Positions 16,734 to 26,003 of a stretch of DNA of 34,362 nt are shown one piece after another. Location of the stretch: positions 1 through 34,362 of the forward strand of contig MWCO01000067.1 of the NCBI GenBank assembly GCA_002070115.1. Reading direction: 5' to 3'. How positions within the stretch are numbered: position 1 is the first letter of the stretch; the number at the start of each line of letters is the position of its first letter. The position numbers and the translations under genes were made by a program. Source of the stretch: Deltaproteobacteria bacterium ADurb.Bin207. GTDB taxonomy: Bacteria; Myxococcota_A; Polyangia; Polyangiales; Polyangiaceae. The notes under the pieces were generated by a model. The model was not told the origin of the DNA. It was given only the letters and a program-made list of their open reading frames with translations, and did no database searches.

Positions 16734-18893
16734 GTGCTTGGTGACTCAGTTCAATCGAAAACGGCAACTCCCGCTCCTTCGGACCTCACGGATATTGCCG
16801 ACCGCACGACCCTGCAACGAGTCATAGAAGCGTTCGAAGCCCAAACCGGAGTCCCTATCATCGTCGTGGACACCGACGGCATCGTTTGGACGGATTCCTC
16901 CAACAGCCAACCCCAGACCATCGACCCGCAAACCTCCCGGTTGCGATGGGTCCACTGCATGCAACAACTCGCGCACGATCCCACGATGCCTCGGGTACAA
17001 GCCATCGACGACGATCGTATTCGCGAAGCCTACGCCCCCATCATCGTGGGCAATCGTCTGCTCGGAAGCTACATCTGCGGTCCCGTTCAAATCATCGAAA
17101 AGGAGCCATCGCTACCTCCTGCTTCCTCCATTCCAGCCATGACATCGGCCCAGTTCGATCGGATCGCCTCGCTCCTTCAAGCGATCGCCTCGATGCAATC
17201 CTCTTACGGCCAACGACTGGCCGAACAACATGCCACGTACTTGCCTTGCGCAAATGCCAGCACGGACTTGCATTGCTTGCTCAACGCCATGGATGACCTG
17301 GTTTTTATCAAGGACGACCAGCATCGATGGGTCCTTGTGAACGATGCGCTTTGTCGATTCATGCGTCGACGGCGCGAAGAGATCATCGGTAAATCCGACT
17401 TCGATTTTTTTCCCGAGGAGGAAGCTACCGAGTTCTGGCGAATGGACGACGAAGTTTTTCGCACGGGGAAGCCCAATATCAACGAGGAGCGCTTGACGGA
17501 CGGCTCAGGGATCACCCACGTCATATCGACAAAAAAGACGTTGCTCGAGGGCAGCGACGGCAAGCGATTTCTGATTGGCGTCATCCGTGACTTCACCGAA
17601 CGTCATCAAGAAGAGGTCGAGCTGACTCGACATCGTGAGCATCTCGAAGAACTCGTGGCCGAGCGGACCATGGAACTGTCGAGTGCCAATCGTATGTTGC
17701 AACTCGAAATCGACGAACGCTTGAGGGCCGAAGCCGAAAAGCGAGAAATGCAAGCACAGATCGTCCATCAACAAAAACTCGAGGCCATCGGCCGGCTTAC
17801 GGGAGGAATCGCCCATGATTTCAATAACTTACTAACCGGTGTCTTCGGCCATATCTCGTTTGCCCTGCGCGACGAAACGATGGATCCGCATGCCAGGGAG
17901 TCGTTATTGCTCGTGCGAGAAGCGGCGACCCGAGCCGCGGATCTTATCAAGCAATTGCTCGCCTTCAGTCGAAAGCAAATCATCGAACCCCGTATCGTCG
18001 ACTTGAATGCCCTCATCGAAAAGCTTCGACGACTTTTGGATCGAGTCCTCGGGGAGGACGTCAAGCTCATCACTCGCTACGATGCGCATCTGGGCAACGT
18101 TCGTGTCGACCCTGTTCAGATCGAGCAAGTCATCGTCAATCTGGCCATCAACGCCCGGGATGCCATGCCCAAGGGCGGCACGCTTCGCATCGAAACGATG
18201 AATCGTCGAATCCGAGACGTTGGCCTGCGCGATGACGAATCGATGCCTCCAGGAAATTACGCGGTCCTGGTGGTGAGTGACACGGGTGTGGGTATGGACG
18301 AAGAAACGAAAGCACGTATTTTCGAACCGTTTTTCTCCACCAAGGCCAAAGGACAGGGGACGGGACTCGGTCTTGCCACCGTCTACGGTATCGTCAAACA
18401 ACACCGAGGGACGATTTTCGTGACCAGTTCTGTCGGTCAAGGCTCCATCTTCCAGGTCCTTCTGCCGTGTATCGACGCCCCTCACGAACCCGTTTTCGAT
18501 CCGTCTGCAGAAACCATCCTCGGAGGAACCGAAACCATCTTGCTCGTCGAAGACGAGCAAGTCGTGCGACAAGCCACCGAAGGCATGCTCGAGCAGCTCG
18601 GATATCATGTCATCGTTGCGCAAGACGGTCCCCATGCTTTGCAAGCCAGCGAGCAATACCAGGGAATCATTCATCTTCTGATGACCGATGTGATCATGCC
18701 CGGTATGAATGGTAAGGAGCTTGCCGAATTATTGCTTCAGGCCCGTCCGAACCTACGTGTCCTATTCACCTCTGGTTACACCGATGATGTCATCGTCCAT
18801 CACGGCGTGCTCGACAACGGGGTCAGTTTCATAAGCAAACCATTTGATAGCGCGGAGCTTGCCGGGCGTGTACGCAAGGCCCTCGAATCGTGA
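16734..18893 (+). CDS. Hybrid sensor histidine kinase (PocR-like, PAS, HisKA, HATPase, REC)
   Basis: This 719-residue cytoplasmic hybrid kinase has no membrane segments. Residues about 20-130 resemble a PocR-type ligand-binding domain ([16 protein letters not shown] and [20 protein letters not shown]). Residues about 180-300 form a PAS domain ([20 protein letters not shown]). HisKA carries the phospho-acceptor His361 in [11 protein letters not shown]. The ATPase has the G-box GTGLGLA near 542. The C-terminal receiver has Asp652 ([13 protein letters not shown]). PocR domains bind small hydrocarbon derivatives in known cases, but here the ligand is unknown. GTG 16734, 7 nt after GGGGG, is preferred, and TTG 16731 is possible. 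No separate response regulator lies alongside, so output passes through another protein. Confidence 0.9.
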   Translation: MLGDSVQSKTATPAPSDLTDIADRTTLQRVIEAFEAQTGVPIIVVDTDGIVWTDSSNSQPQTIDPQTSRLRWVHCMQQLAHDPTMPRVQAIDDDRIREAYAPIIVGNRLLGSYICGPVQIIEKEPSLPPASSIPAMTSAQFDRIASLLQAIASMQSSYGQRLAEQHATYLPCANASTDLHCLLNAMDDLVFIKDDQHRWVLVNDALCRFMRRRREEIIGKSDFDFFPEEEATEFWRMDDEVFRTGKPNINEERLTDGSGITHVISTKKTLLEGSDGKRFLIGVIRDFTERHQEEVELTRHREHLEELVAERTMELSSANRMLQLEIDERLRAEAEKREMQAQIVHQQKLEAIGRLTGGIAHDFNNLLTGVFGHISFALRDETMDPHARESLLLVREAATRAADLIKQLLAFSRKQIIEPRIVDLNALIEKLRRLLDRVLGEDVKLITRYDAHLGNVRVDPVQIEQVIVNLAINARDAMPKGGTLRIETMNRRIRDVGLRDDESMPPGNYAVLVVSDTGVGMDEETKARIFEPFFSTKAKGQGTGLGLATVYGIVKQHRGTIFVTSSVGQGSIFQVLLPCIDAPHEPVFDPSAETILGGTETILLVEDEQVVRQATEGMLEQLGYHVIVAQDGPHALQASEQYQGIIHLLMTDVIMPGMNGKELAELLLQARPNLRVLFTSGYTDDVIVHHGVLDNGVSFISKPFDSAELAGRVRKALES

Positions 18894-18990
18894 TCCGTAC
18901 CATCTCATCGTGAACCGGCGTTCGGCTTTGACCTTTCGGTCAAGCTGGGCCATGACCGGCCTCAGCCACGAGCCCATGGAAAGAGGAATC

Positions 18991-20130
18991 ATGAATCGCA
19001 TCGTTATCGCAACGGTCTTATCGATATCCGTTGGTGCATTGGCCTTGGCCTGCTCGGCGACTCCCCGTCCCGAACCACTTCCCCCCGAGGAACCCACCAA
19101 AGCGCTGGAGCCTACGAGCACACCCGTGGCTCCCGAGCCACCGCCCCTCCAAGAACAACCAAAAGAGGAGCCGCAAGATCAATCGCAACCTGCTGTCGAC
19201 GCGGGACCGCCTGCCTGTCCCGAGGGCATGAAGCTCGTGGAAGGCGAATACTGCACCGAAGTCGAACAAAAATGTCTCGTGGAATGGTTCGCGCCTCAAA
19301 ACAAAAAGCGTGTTTGCGAACAGTTCGAGCCTTCCACCCAATGCGTCGGCGCGCGTGTCCCCAAGCGGTTTTGCATCGATACGTACGCTTGGCCCAACCA
19401 GGCCGGCGCGCGACCGGAAGTGATGAACAACTTCTACCAAGCTCAGGTCAAGTGCGCCGCAGTGGGGAAGCGTATGTGTACGGAAAGCGAATGGACCTTC
19501 GCCTGTGAAGGACCGGAGATGAAACCCTTTCCCTACGGCTACGTTCGGGATCCGCGAAAATGCAACGGCGATCACCAGTGGGATGGTCCAAGCATGACCA
19601 AGGTCGCCAAACGTGACCCAACCGAATTGGCTCGTCTATGGCGCGGCGTTCCGAGCGGTTCCCAGCCCCATTGCATCAGTGACTTCGGTGTTCACGATCT
19701 TCCCGGAAACAACGATGAAGTGGTCGCCGGGGAAAAACCAGGCGCGCAATTCTCCAGCGTGCATACGGGAGGCCCCTGGTACAGCGGCGTCCGCAACCAA
19801 TGCCGACCCAAGGTCTACACCCACGACGAAGGGTTTTATTATTATTTCCTCGGCTTTCGGTGCTGCTCCGAGCCCGACGGTCAACCTAACGAAACACGCA
19901 CACCCAAACAAGTGCGCGAACGCATGAAATGGGAAGTCGTGGAACGGCTGGCTCGTTTCTCGATCGCAGAGATGCAGCAAAAACTAGAGTTGAAAAAGCA
20001 GGGCCAATGCACATGCTCCGAACGCGACATCCTTTGCAAAACCATGTGCGGTACCCTGCTCGGCCCTAACGCTGTCGATGGCGATGATTCCACGCGCATC
20101 TTCAATGTGAGCCGAGACAAGATTCGGTGA
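18991..20130 (+). CDS. Lipoprotein with formylglycine-generating-enzyme-like (SUMF1) domain
   Basis: This 379-residue protein has a signal peptide ending ALALACS, an acceptable if imperfect lipobox, then a Pro/Glu/Gln-rich linker (residues about 22-70). A domain with FGE/SUMF1 hallmarks follows: VPKRFCIDTYAWPNQ, GKRMCTESEWTFACEG and a closing LGFRCC. FGE enzymes oxidise a Cys to formylglycine in sulfatases, using paired cysteines. Here the region equivalent to the RGGS-CxxxxC site reads TGGPWYSGVRNQCRP and lacks a clear pair, so catalysis is doubtful. Lipoproteins of this kind are frequent in Myxococcota. The ATG at 18991 follows AAGAGGA. It is transcribed after the hybrid kinase with a gap of about 100 bp. 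Confidence 0.82.
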   Translation: MNRIVIATVLSISVGALALACSATPRPEPLPPEEPTKALEPTSTPVAPEPPPLQEQPKEEPQDQSQPAVDAGPPACPEGMKLVEGEYCTEVEQKCLVEWFAPQNKKRVCEQFEPSTQCVGARVPKRFCIDTYAWPNQAGARPEVMNNFYQAQVKCAAVGKRMCTESEWTFACEGPEMKPFPYGYVRDPRKCNGDHQWDGPSMTKVAKRDPTELARLWRGVPSGSQPHCISDFGVHDLPGNNDEVVAGEKPGAQFSSVHTGGPWYSGVRNQCRPKVYTHDEGFYYYFLGFRCCSEPDGQPNETRTPKQVRERMKWEVVERLARFSIAEMQQKLELKKQGQCTCSERDILCKTMCGTLLGPNAVDGDDSTRIFNVSRDKIR

Positions 20131-20272
20131 ACGTTGCCGGATTGCTTCGAGATGTCGCGCTGTCCTACCCGGACCAAAGCGCGGGTTGAATCAATCGCTC
20201 GACCCCCGTGGCCCGATCATACTCGTCTCGCATGGTTGCCGTTTTCGTCATTTTGCTTCACGGTGATCACCC

Positions 20273-20701
20273 ATGCGATTCAGCAATTCGCGAAAAAACG
20301 ACGAAGGGGGGTTCGAGCCATTGGCACGTGGCGCGGCAACACCGGGCCATCGCCCCCATGCACATAAAAACCCTAGAAAAATTCATCAGTTATGCGCTCA
20401 AGTCCGGCAAGTGATCGATCTATGTCTCGCCGAACGATGGGATCATCCCCTTCTCGAGCGCGTGTCCGTGGTCTCTGTCACCCCTTTTCCTGACGCCTCC
20501 CGCTTATTGATTCTGGTATCCGTCGAAGGCGACGATCCCATCGATGTGCAGCGATTGCTCGCCACCTTGCGGGATCTGCGCCCGGTCCTTCGGCAGGAAA
20601 TATCCATGGAAATCAACAGGAAACGCACTCCTGAGATCGTCTTTGACCTCATCCCCGACCCACCGCCTCCCTCTTTTCCTCCGGCTCCCTCCGAAGATTG
20701 A
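20273..20701 (+). CDS. rbfA: RbfA-like ribosome-binding factor
   Basis: Residues about 35-130 of this 142-residue protein match the RbfA pattern: a first helix (IHQLCAQVRQVIDLCLAE), a strand VSVVSVTPFPDASRLLILVS, the helix RLLATLRDLRPVLRQEI and the closing RKRTPEIVFDLIP. RbfA is a KH-like protein that binds the 30S subunit during late 16S rRNA maturation and cold adaptation. The first 34 residues are basic and unstructured, and the last 12 are Pro-rich. The usual neighbours (infB, truB) are absent, so this could be a second, divergent copy. The ATG at 20273 has a weak GGTGA site, and a later start cannot be excluded. Confidence 0.62.
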   Translation: MRFSNSRKNDEGGFEPLARGAATPGHRPHAHKNPRKIHQLCAQVRQVIDLCLAERWDHPLLERVSVVSVTPFPDASRLLILVSVEGDDPIDVQRLLATLRDLRPVLRQEISMEINRKRTPEIVFDLIPDPPPPSFPPAPSED

Positions 20702-20758
20702 TCCATTGTATCGATTCCTACCGACATTTCCCTCTTCCTTTCTGTTCACGATAGGCCG

Positions 20759-20787
20759 TTGACGCTTCGGTCCTTTGGCTTCACTAT
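20759..20787 (+). promoter_or_regulatory. Candidate sigma70-type promoter for the CBS gene
   Basis: TTGACG (20759-20764) is separated by 17 bp from CACTAT (20782-20787), about 25 bp before the zinc-ribbon CBS start codon. The -35 is strong and the -10 weak. It is supported only by sequence and spacing. Confidence 0.35.
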
Positions 20788-20812
20788 CCCCTAGTACCGG
20801 GAGGCATCATTC

Positions 20813-21412
20813 ATGAGCGAGACCACGTGTTCCCAATGCGGCGCGCCCCTCGAAAACGAAGAAGAAATCTGTAGCAATTGTGAAGCTACCGTGGATTCGG
20901 TACGTTCCCCGACCAAAGCTGCCCCGCCCCCTCCTCGCGTCGCAACGACACCACCGCCCCAAGCTGTCGAACCAACGCCAGCCGCCGCTCGTATCGTCGC
21001 CGACATCATGATCCGCAAAGTCGCCACCCTTTTCGAAGGCGAACCCCTCGAAGAAGCGGAAAAGGGCTTCAAAAAAGTCAGGTTCCGGCATGTCCCCGTC
21101 GTGGGAGCCGACGGTCATTTCATTGGATTGTTGAGTCTGCGCCATTTGCTGCGCGTGCTGCCCAGCCCTTTCGATCCCGATGCGGAGGCTCGAAGAAGCG
21201 CAATCCTATCCCAACACCGTGTGGGCGACATCATGGCGCGCAACGTCAAAACCGTTCAAGCCTCCACGCCCCTCGAAACGGCTGCGCGACTCATGCTCGA
21301 TGAAAAGCAAGATTGCCTACCTGTCATCGACGACGAAAACAAGTTGATCGGGGTGGTGACCTTGTCGGACTTCGTGCAGCTCGCATTGCACCTGCTTGCT
21401 TCGCAGCCGTAG
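20813..21412 (+). CDS. Zinc-ribbon plus tandem CBS-domain protein
   Basis: This 199-residue protein starts with a zinc ribbon (CSQCGAPL...CSNC, residues about 6-23). A Pro/Ala-rich linker (about 32-60) leads to two CBS motifs: DIMIRKVATLFEGEPLEEA to VVGADGHFIGLLS, and DIMARNVKTVQASTPLETA to VIDDENKLIGVVTLSDF. CBS pairs bind adenosine nucleotides and report energy state. The zinc ribbon suggests contact with a protein or nucleic acid. No partner is obvious from the neighbours, so function beyond nucleotide sensing is unknown. The ATG has a GGAGG site 8 nt upstream. Confidence 0.85.
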   Translation: MSETTCSQCGAPLENEEEICSNCEATVDSVRSPTKAAPPPPRVATTPPPQAVEPTPAAARIVADIMIRKVATLFEGEPLEEAEKGFKKVRFRHVPVVGADGHFIGLLSLRHLLRVLPSPFDPDAEARRSAILSQHRVGDIMARNVKTVQASTPLETAARLMLDEKQDCLPVIDDENKLIGVVTLSDFVQLALHLLASQP

Positions 21413-21462
21413 TCGCTGATCATTGACCCTTCCCCGCGGCCCGACCACGATAGGCACCAACG

Positions 21463-23739
21463 ATGACCGAGCCTGTCGCGGCATTATGGATTCGTGTGGG
21501 CCAACAGCTTACGGCATTGCCTGCCACTGGTTGGGCGCTTGCCGTCGGCGTGCTCGCGACCATCACCGCTTCTCTTTGGTGGAAACCCACGCACCTTTCT
21601 TCACGATGGTCATCGGCACGATGGTTCGTAGGGGGAGTCGTTGTCTGCCTTGCCGTGGCTCACGCCTGGAGCCTGCGTTGGATTGCCGATGACGCCTTCA
21701 TTTCCTTTCGATACGCGAGAAATCTCGTCGAAGGTCACGGACTGGTCTTCAACCCGGGAGAGCGCGTCGAAGGGTATACCAACTTTCTATGGACCGTTTT
21801 ATTGGCTGGAGCCTACGCGATCGGAATCCCTTTCGGACTATCCGCCATCGCTTTCGGCTTACTGTCTGTCGTAGCGGTACTTTGGCTCACCACACGGCTT
21901 TCACAACTCCTGAGCCCCTATCACCATCGTCCCCTCATTCCCGTGGCGGCTCTTTTGCTCGCTAGCAATTACGTGTTCGCGACTTTCGGAACATCGGGAA
22001 TGGAGACGCTGTTCGCGACCGCGTTGGTGCTGCTGAGCCTCGAGCGCGCGATCCAAAAATCTTATTTTCAAGCCGGAACCGCCGGTGTTTGCGCCATGAT
22101 GGCCCATCCGGATCACGCGATCTTCTTCTTCGCTTTGGCCGTGGCGATCGGCCTGGGCCGCCCCTCTCGCACCACGATCGTTCGATTCGCACTGCCGTTC
22201 GTGCTCTTTTTTCTACCTTATTTCCTTGTGCGCTGGCGTTATTACGACAGTCTGCTTCCCAACACCTTCTACGCCAAATCCGCGGATGAATCGTATTTCA
22301 CACAAGGTCAGGTTTATGTTCTGATCAGCGCCGTATCCGCCGGTATCATCGGATGGCTTCCTTTGGCCCTCACGGGACTGCACACGCAACGATCCAGGTT
22401 ATTCGGTCGATTCCTCTTCATCGCTCTGCCCCCGTACACGCTGTATCTATTGAAAATTGGCGGCGATTTCATGCTCGGACGCCTCCTCGTCCCGTGGCTT
22501 CCCCTTTTCGCCATTTCCGCGGACTTCGCCGCTCGTTACCTATTTGCCAAACAACGACGCCTTTGCGCCACGATTGGCTTGACGCTTGCCGCCACCTCCG
22601 CGCTTCCTCTTCGTATCCTTCACCCAGCCGAAAAATTCTTTCATATCGCTGACGAGCGAACCTTTTACCCTGTCGAAACGATTCATCCTTTACGTATCGA
22701 CTCACCGTATTCCACATGGGCGGACCAATTGATCAGCACGTTCGGCGAGGGCAGCCACGGACCGCTGACAGCCATCGGCAGCATTGGGATCGTTGCATTT
22801 CAAACGCGCTATCCCATGCTCGACGTATTTGGGCTCACGGATATCGAGATTGCAAGACAACCGATTGTTCAAAGAGGGCGTCCCGGCCACGAAAAACTCG
22901 CTTCTCCATCGCTGCTTCTCGACCGAGGCGTGCTATTGACCGACCGCAACGTTTTCCCTCCTGAGTATGCCTCCTGGACCGAAGTCTATCCTGGATTCAT
23001 TCCCCTGCACTCGCTCGCCTATCGAACGGATTTGGTGACTGCTATTCGAAAAACTACAAACTCGAGCTTCACGGATGTACCTTCGCGCATCGAGCGATAT
23101 GAACCTCCCGCGGACGACCCGTATCGGGTGGCCTGCGACCTGTGGTTTTTCGAAACCTATTACTTCGCGCATCAATCACCCCAAGCCCGGCGTCAATTCA
23201 TTCATCGGCTTTTGAAAAACGGCAAACTCTCTCCAAATACCGCTGCATTTTTCGAACTTTCCGATCATGACGAGCCACGGGGATGGTCGCGAAGCCTGAC
23301 GATCGATTTCGCGCAAGTCGATAAGCGATCGTGGCTTCGTTCGGGAACGGCATTCGATGCCTTTCCCACCGATGGTCCCATCCTCGGACAAACGCGCGTT
23401 TCGGGTCATTCCGGCCCTTTGGTCAACAGCTTCACCAGCGCGCAGGGCGATGGCGCCCTGGGGATGCTGCAATCACCTTCGTTTCGGCTCGATGGCGAGG
23501 TGATCACGCTTCGTGTGGGAGGCGGAAAGGACGCGACACGATTGCGCGCGGTGCTTGTCGTCGACGGCGACGAAGTCATGACGGCCACGGGATGTGATTC
23601 GGAGATCCTTGGACGGCGGGTCTGGGATATTGCAAAATTCCGCGGTAAATCCGCTCGCTTGGTGGTGGAGGATCGGTCTGCCGACGGATGGGGGCATATT
23701 TTGCTCGATGAGTTCGCGTTGTGGAGGTCAGGCTCGTGA
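21463..23739 (+). CDS. GT-C membrane glycosyltransferase, copy 1
   Basis: This 758-residue protein has about ten hydrophobic segments in residues 20-400 and a long soluble C-terminal part. The first periplasmic loop has the GT-C signature Asp76-Asp77 in ADDAFISFRYARNLVEGHG, followed by NPGERVEGYTNFLW. This resembles polyprenyl-phosphate-sugar transferases of the AftB/ArnT type. Such enzymes move a sugar from a lipid-linked donor to an acceptor at the outer face of the inner membrane. The last 120 residues form a beta-rich domain ending GWGHILLDEFALW, like accessory carbohydrate-binding folds. Donor and acceptor are unknown. It overlaps the next, paralogous gene by 4 bp. Confidence 0.82.
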   Translation: MTEPVAALWIRVGQQLTALPATGWALAVGVLATITASLWWKPTHLSSRWSSARWFVGGVVVCLAVAHAWSLRWIADDAFISFRYARNLVEGHGLVFNPGERVEGYTNFLWTVLLAGAYAIGIPFGLSAIAFGLLSVVAVLWLTTRLSQLLSPYHHRPLIPVAALLLASNYVFATFGTSGMETLFATALVLLSLERAIQKSYFQAGTAGVCAMMAHPDHAIFFFALAVAIGLGRPSRTTIVRFALPFVLFFLPYFLVRWRYYDSLLPNTFYAKSADESYFTQGQVYVLISAVSAGIIGWLPLALTGLHTQRSRLFGRFLFIALPPYTLYLLKIGGDFMLGRLLVPWLPLFAISADFAARYLFAKQRRLCATIGLTLAATSALPLRILHPAEKFFHIADERTFYPVETIHPLRIDSPYSTWADQLISTFGEGSHGPLTAIGSIGIVAFQTRYPMLDVFGLTDIEIARQPIVQRGRPGHEKLASPSLLLDRGVLLTDRNVFPPEYASWTEVYPGFIPLHSLAYRTDLVTAIRKTTNSSFTDVPSRIERYEPPADDPYRVACDLWFFETYYFAHQSPQARRQFIHRLLKNGKLSPNTAAFFELSDHDEPRGWSRSLTIDFAQVDKRSWLRSGTAFDAFPTDGPILGQTRVSGHSGPLVNSFTSAQGDGALGMLQSPSFRLDGEVITLRVGGGKDATRLRAVLVVDGDEVMTATGCDSEILGRRVWDIAKFRGKSARLVVEDRSADGWGHILLDEFALWRSGS

Positions 23740-25682
23740 CTCCAACGGTGCCGGACGATTCCCCTCGGCTACGACACCAAGCGTGGTTTCGCATGGCTTT
23801 GGTGACGTTCGTAGCCGGCGCCCTGTTGCTTGTTCACGCCCGCTCCTGGATGCCATTTTTCGCCGATGATGGCTTCATTTCCCTGCGTTATGCCCAGCGC
23901 TTGCTCGACGGGCATGGTCTGACATGGAACGACGGCGAACGGGTGGAGGGCTATTCCAACTTGCTTTGGGTTCTTGGATGCGCGGGATTGGGAAGCTTGG
24001 GAATCGACCTCGTCAACGCCAGCCGAGGGCTCGGATTGACAAGCGCCCTAGGCGCCCTCGCGGCTCTCTCTCTATCCTTTTCCGGACATAGACACAGACT
24101 CCTGGCACCCCTCGTCGCTTGCGTGATATTGGCACTGTCCGGCACGTTGGCGATCTGGTCCGTGGGCGGATTGGAAGCTCCGATGGTGGCTTGCTTCTTG
24201 TCCTGGGGGCTGTATTCGGTCCGTCGCCTTCTTTCGACTCCCCAAGCACAAATCAAAAAAATATCTTATATATTCACCAGCTTACCATTTGCGCTCTTGT
24301 GTGTGACCCGTCCCGATGGGGCTTGGATCGCGCTCGGAATGGCCCTTGGCATTGCTATCTTCGCCCACGGAAATGAGCCTCATGACGGGTCGCGGAAGCG
24401 ATGGGTTCACGCCGCGGGATGGCTGTTGATCCTGCCGCTGGGGTTCGTGGCGCTTCAGCTACTATTCCGGCTCTCGTATTACGGCGCTTGGCTCCCCAAT
24501 CCGGCTCATGCCAAGCTCGCATTCTCCTACGAACGCTGGGTATCGGGCAGCCGATCGCTGCTCGACGCCGCGGGCCCCTCGAAAGCGCTTCTGCTGCTTC
24601 TTGGGGCCGCCCTGCTACCGTTGGTGAAGGACAGGCAGGTGCGCGAGCGCATTTTGCCATTTACCCCGGTTTTTTTCGGCTGGCTGCTGTATCTCGTGGC
24701 AATCGGAGGCGATATTTTCCCCGCCCGGCGACATCTCGTCGTGCCGTTGATCCTGAGCGCCCATGCCATCGCCGAAACGATATCCTGGTACCGAAACAGA
24801 AGTGAACGCCATCGACACTGGGCCGCGATCGTCTGTGTGGGAGCCACTATCCTTTTCGGGATAGATCAGGCCAAAGATCCTGAAAACCTGCGAGCGAGCC
24901 AAGAGCGTTGGGAATGGGATGGGCAGGTCATTGGCACGTTCTTTCATCGGCATTTCGGCCCGTCCGGTGCCATGCTCGCTTCCGATAGCGCCGGCGCTTT
25001 GCCCTACTTTTCCAAGCTGCCTACCATCGATATGCTGGGGATCAACGACCGGTATCTTGCCACCCATCGCCCTTCGGATTTCGGAAAAGGACCGCTCGGA
25101 CACGAATTGGGAGATGGGCACTACGTATGGCAGCGCCAACCGGATCTGGTGGTATTTGGCCTGCCGTATGGGCAGCGCAAGGCGCTATACCGCAGTGGTC
25201 TCGAAATGCAGGACTTATCTGGTTTTGAACGAGATTATGGGCTGCTGACGTTCGAAGCCACGGGACAGACTACGGTCACATCCCACGTCTGGGTACGACG
25301 CGATAGCGAGCGATTGGGAGTGAAGCGAAGTGCGGATCGTGTGTGGATTCCCGGGATGTATCTGGCGATGGCTCAAGCCGTGGCGCGAGAGGATGGCGAA
25401 GGAAATCTTGGGACGGTGGTAAGCCTTCGATCCCCGGGAGCCGCACGAATCACCCTGGATTCCGGAACCTGGCGAGCGACCCTCGTATCGACGGGACAGC
25501 CGGTTGAAATAGGCCTTAAGCCCAAAGGGCAAGGAGCGATGATCGGCACGCCACCCCTGAACGTCTCGTTGAGCGGAGCTGCCACCCATACCATCGATGT
25601 CGCAGTGCGTCCTTTGGGAGCCGGTATGGCGCATATTCGCTCGATGGAATTTGTGCGAACGGCACGGGGGCCCGGCGATTGA
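23736..25682 (+). CDS. GT-C membrane glycosyltransferase, copy 2
   Basis: This 648-residue paralogue of the preceding gene shares the loop signature Asp44-Asp45 in FADDGFISLRYAQRLLDGHG and GERVEGYSNLLW, followed by about ten membrane segments and a soluble C-terminal region from about residue 390. GTG 23736 overlaps the previous stop (GTGA) and has a GGAGG upstream. An in-frame GTG at 23721 is less likely. The tandem, coupled arrangement suggests two sequential sugar transfers in one cell-envelope glycan, which is inferred. A short AT-rich patch near 24250-24285 (AATCAAAAAAATATC) is unusual in base composition but does not break the frame. Confidence 0.82.
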   Translation: MTPTVPDDSPRLRHQAWFRMALVTFVAGALLLVHARSWMPFFADDGFISLRYAQRLLDGHGLTWNDGERVEGYSNLLWVLGCAGLGSLGIDLVNASRGLGLTSALGALAALSLSFSGHRHRLLAPLVACVILALSGTLAIWSVGGLEAPMVACFLSWGLYSVRRLLSTPQAQIKKISYIFTSLPFALLCVTRPDGAWIALGMALGIAIFAHGNEPHDGSRKRWVHAAGWLLILPLGFVALQLLFRLSYYGAWLPNPAHAKLAFSYERWVSGSRSLLDAAGPSKALLLLLGAALLPLVKDRQVRERILPFTPVFFGWLLYLVAIGGDIFPARRHLVVPLILSAHAIAETISWYRNRSERHRHWAAIVCVGATILFGIDQAKDPENLRASQERWEWDGQVIGTFFHRHFGPSGAMLASDSAGALPYFSKLPTIDMLGINDRYLATHRPSDFGKGPLGHELGDGHYVWQRQPDLVVFGLPYGQRKALYRSGLEMQDLSGFERDYGLLTFEATGQTTVTSHVWVRRDSERLGVKRSADRVWIPGMYLAMAQAVAREDGEGNLGTVVSLRSPGAARITLDSGTWRATLVSTGQPVEIGLKPKGQGAMIGTPPLNVSLSGAATHTIDVAVRPLGAGMAHIRSMEFVRTARGPGD

Positions 25683-26003
25683 CGTCAAACCGGGCCATGC
25701 CATGGCCGCAACCGGGTTGTGCTTGACCCACCGTCGGGCACGGAGTTGTATGGCCTGCTCAAAAACCAAGCGTATTGAACATTTTCCCGTGTCGGTTCAC
25801 CTCCAAGGCGACCTTCGCTTCCCGCAGGATGCCGTGAGCCACGAACCGATCCAAAGCCGTATCAAGATTGCGGGCAAGCCCGGATCGATGTGGCATAAGC
25901 AGCATAGTTTACCGCACGCCCGCGTACCGTGCGGATAGCCATCATGAAGGATTGCGAAAGCCATCACCCATCGTCGCACCCTTCGTATCGCATCGGAGAC
26001 AGT
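25683..26003. other. Intergenic region upstream of the ribokinase-transketolase fusion
   Basis: 321 bp hold no convincing large gene. A 48-residue minus-strand frame (25759-25905) is the only coding-like piece. The plus-strand promoter for the fusion gene is expected here, but I found no strong -35/-10 pair. An imperfect inverted repeat is formed by CCGCACG (25912-25918) and CGTGCGG (25929-25935), which could be an operator. Confidence 0.5.
25759..25905 (-). CDS. Possible 48-residue ORF or gene remnant
   Basis: A minus-strand frame from ATG 25905 to TGA 25759 encodes a peptide with amphipathic helical character (LARNLDTALDRFVAHGILRE, then VALEVNRHGKMFNTLGF). Codon use is similar to real genes nearby, and a stop lies just upstream of the ATG. 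I recognise no family. It could be the eroded end of a longer gene or a chance frame. Confidence 0.22.
   Translation of the reverse strand: MLLMPHRSGLARNLDTALDRFVAHGILREAKVALEVNRHGKMFNTLGF

Noticed and set aside
17904..18674. 256-residue minus-strand frame opposite the histidine kinase
   Set aside because: It is a shadow of the kinase ATPase and receiver coding sequence with no domain of its own.
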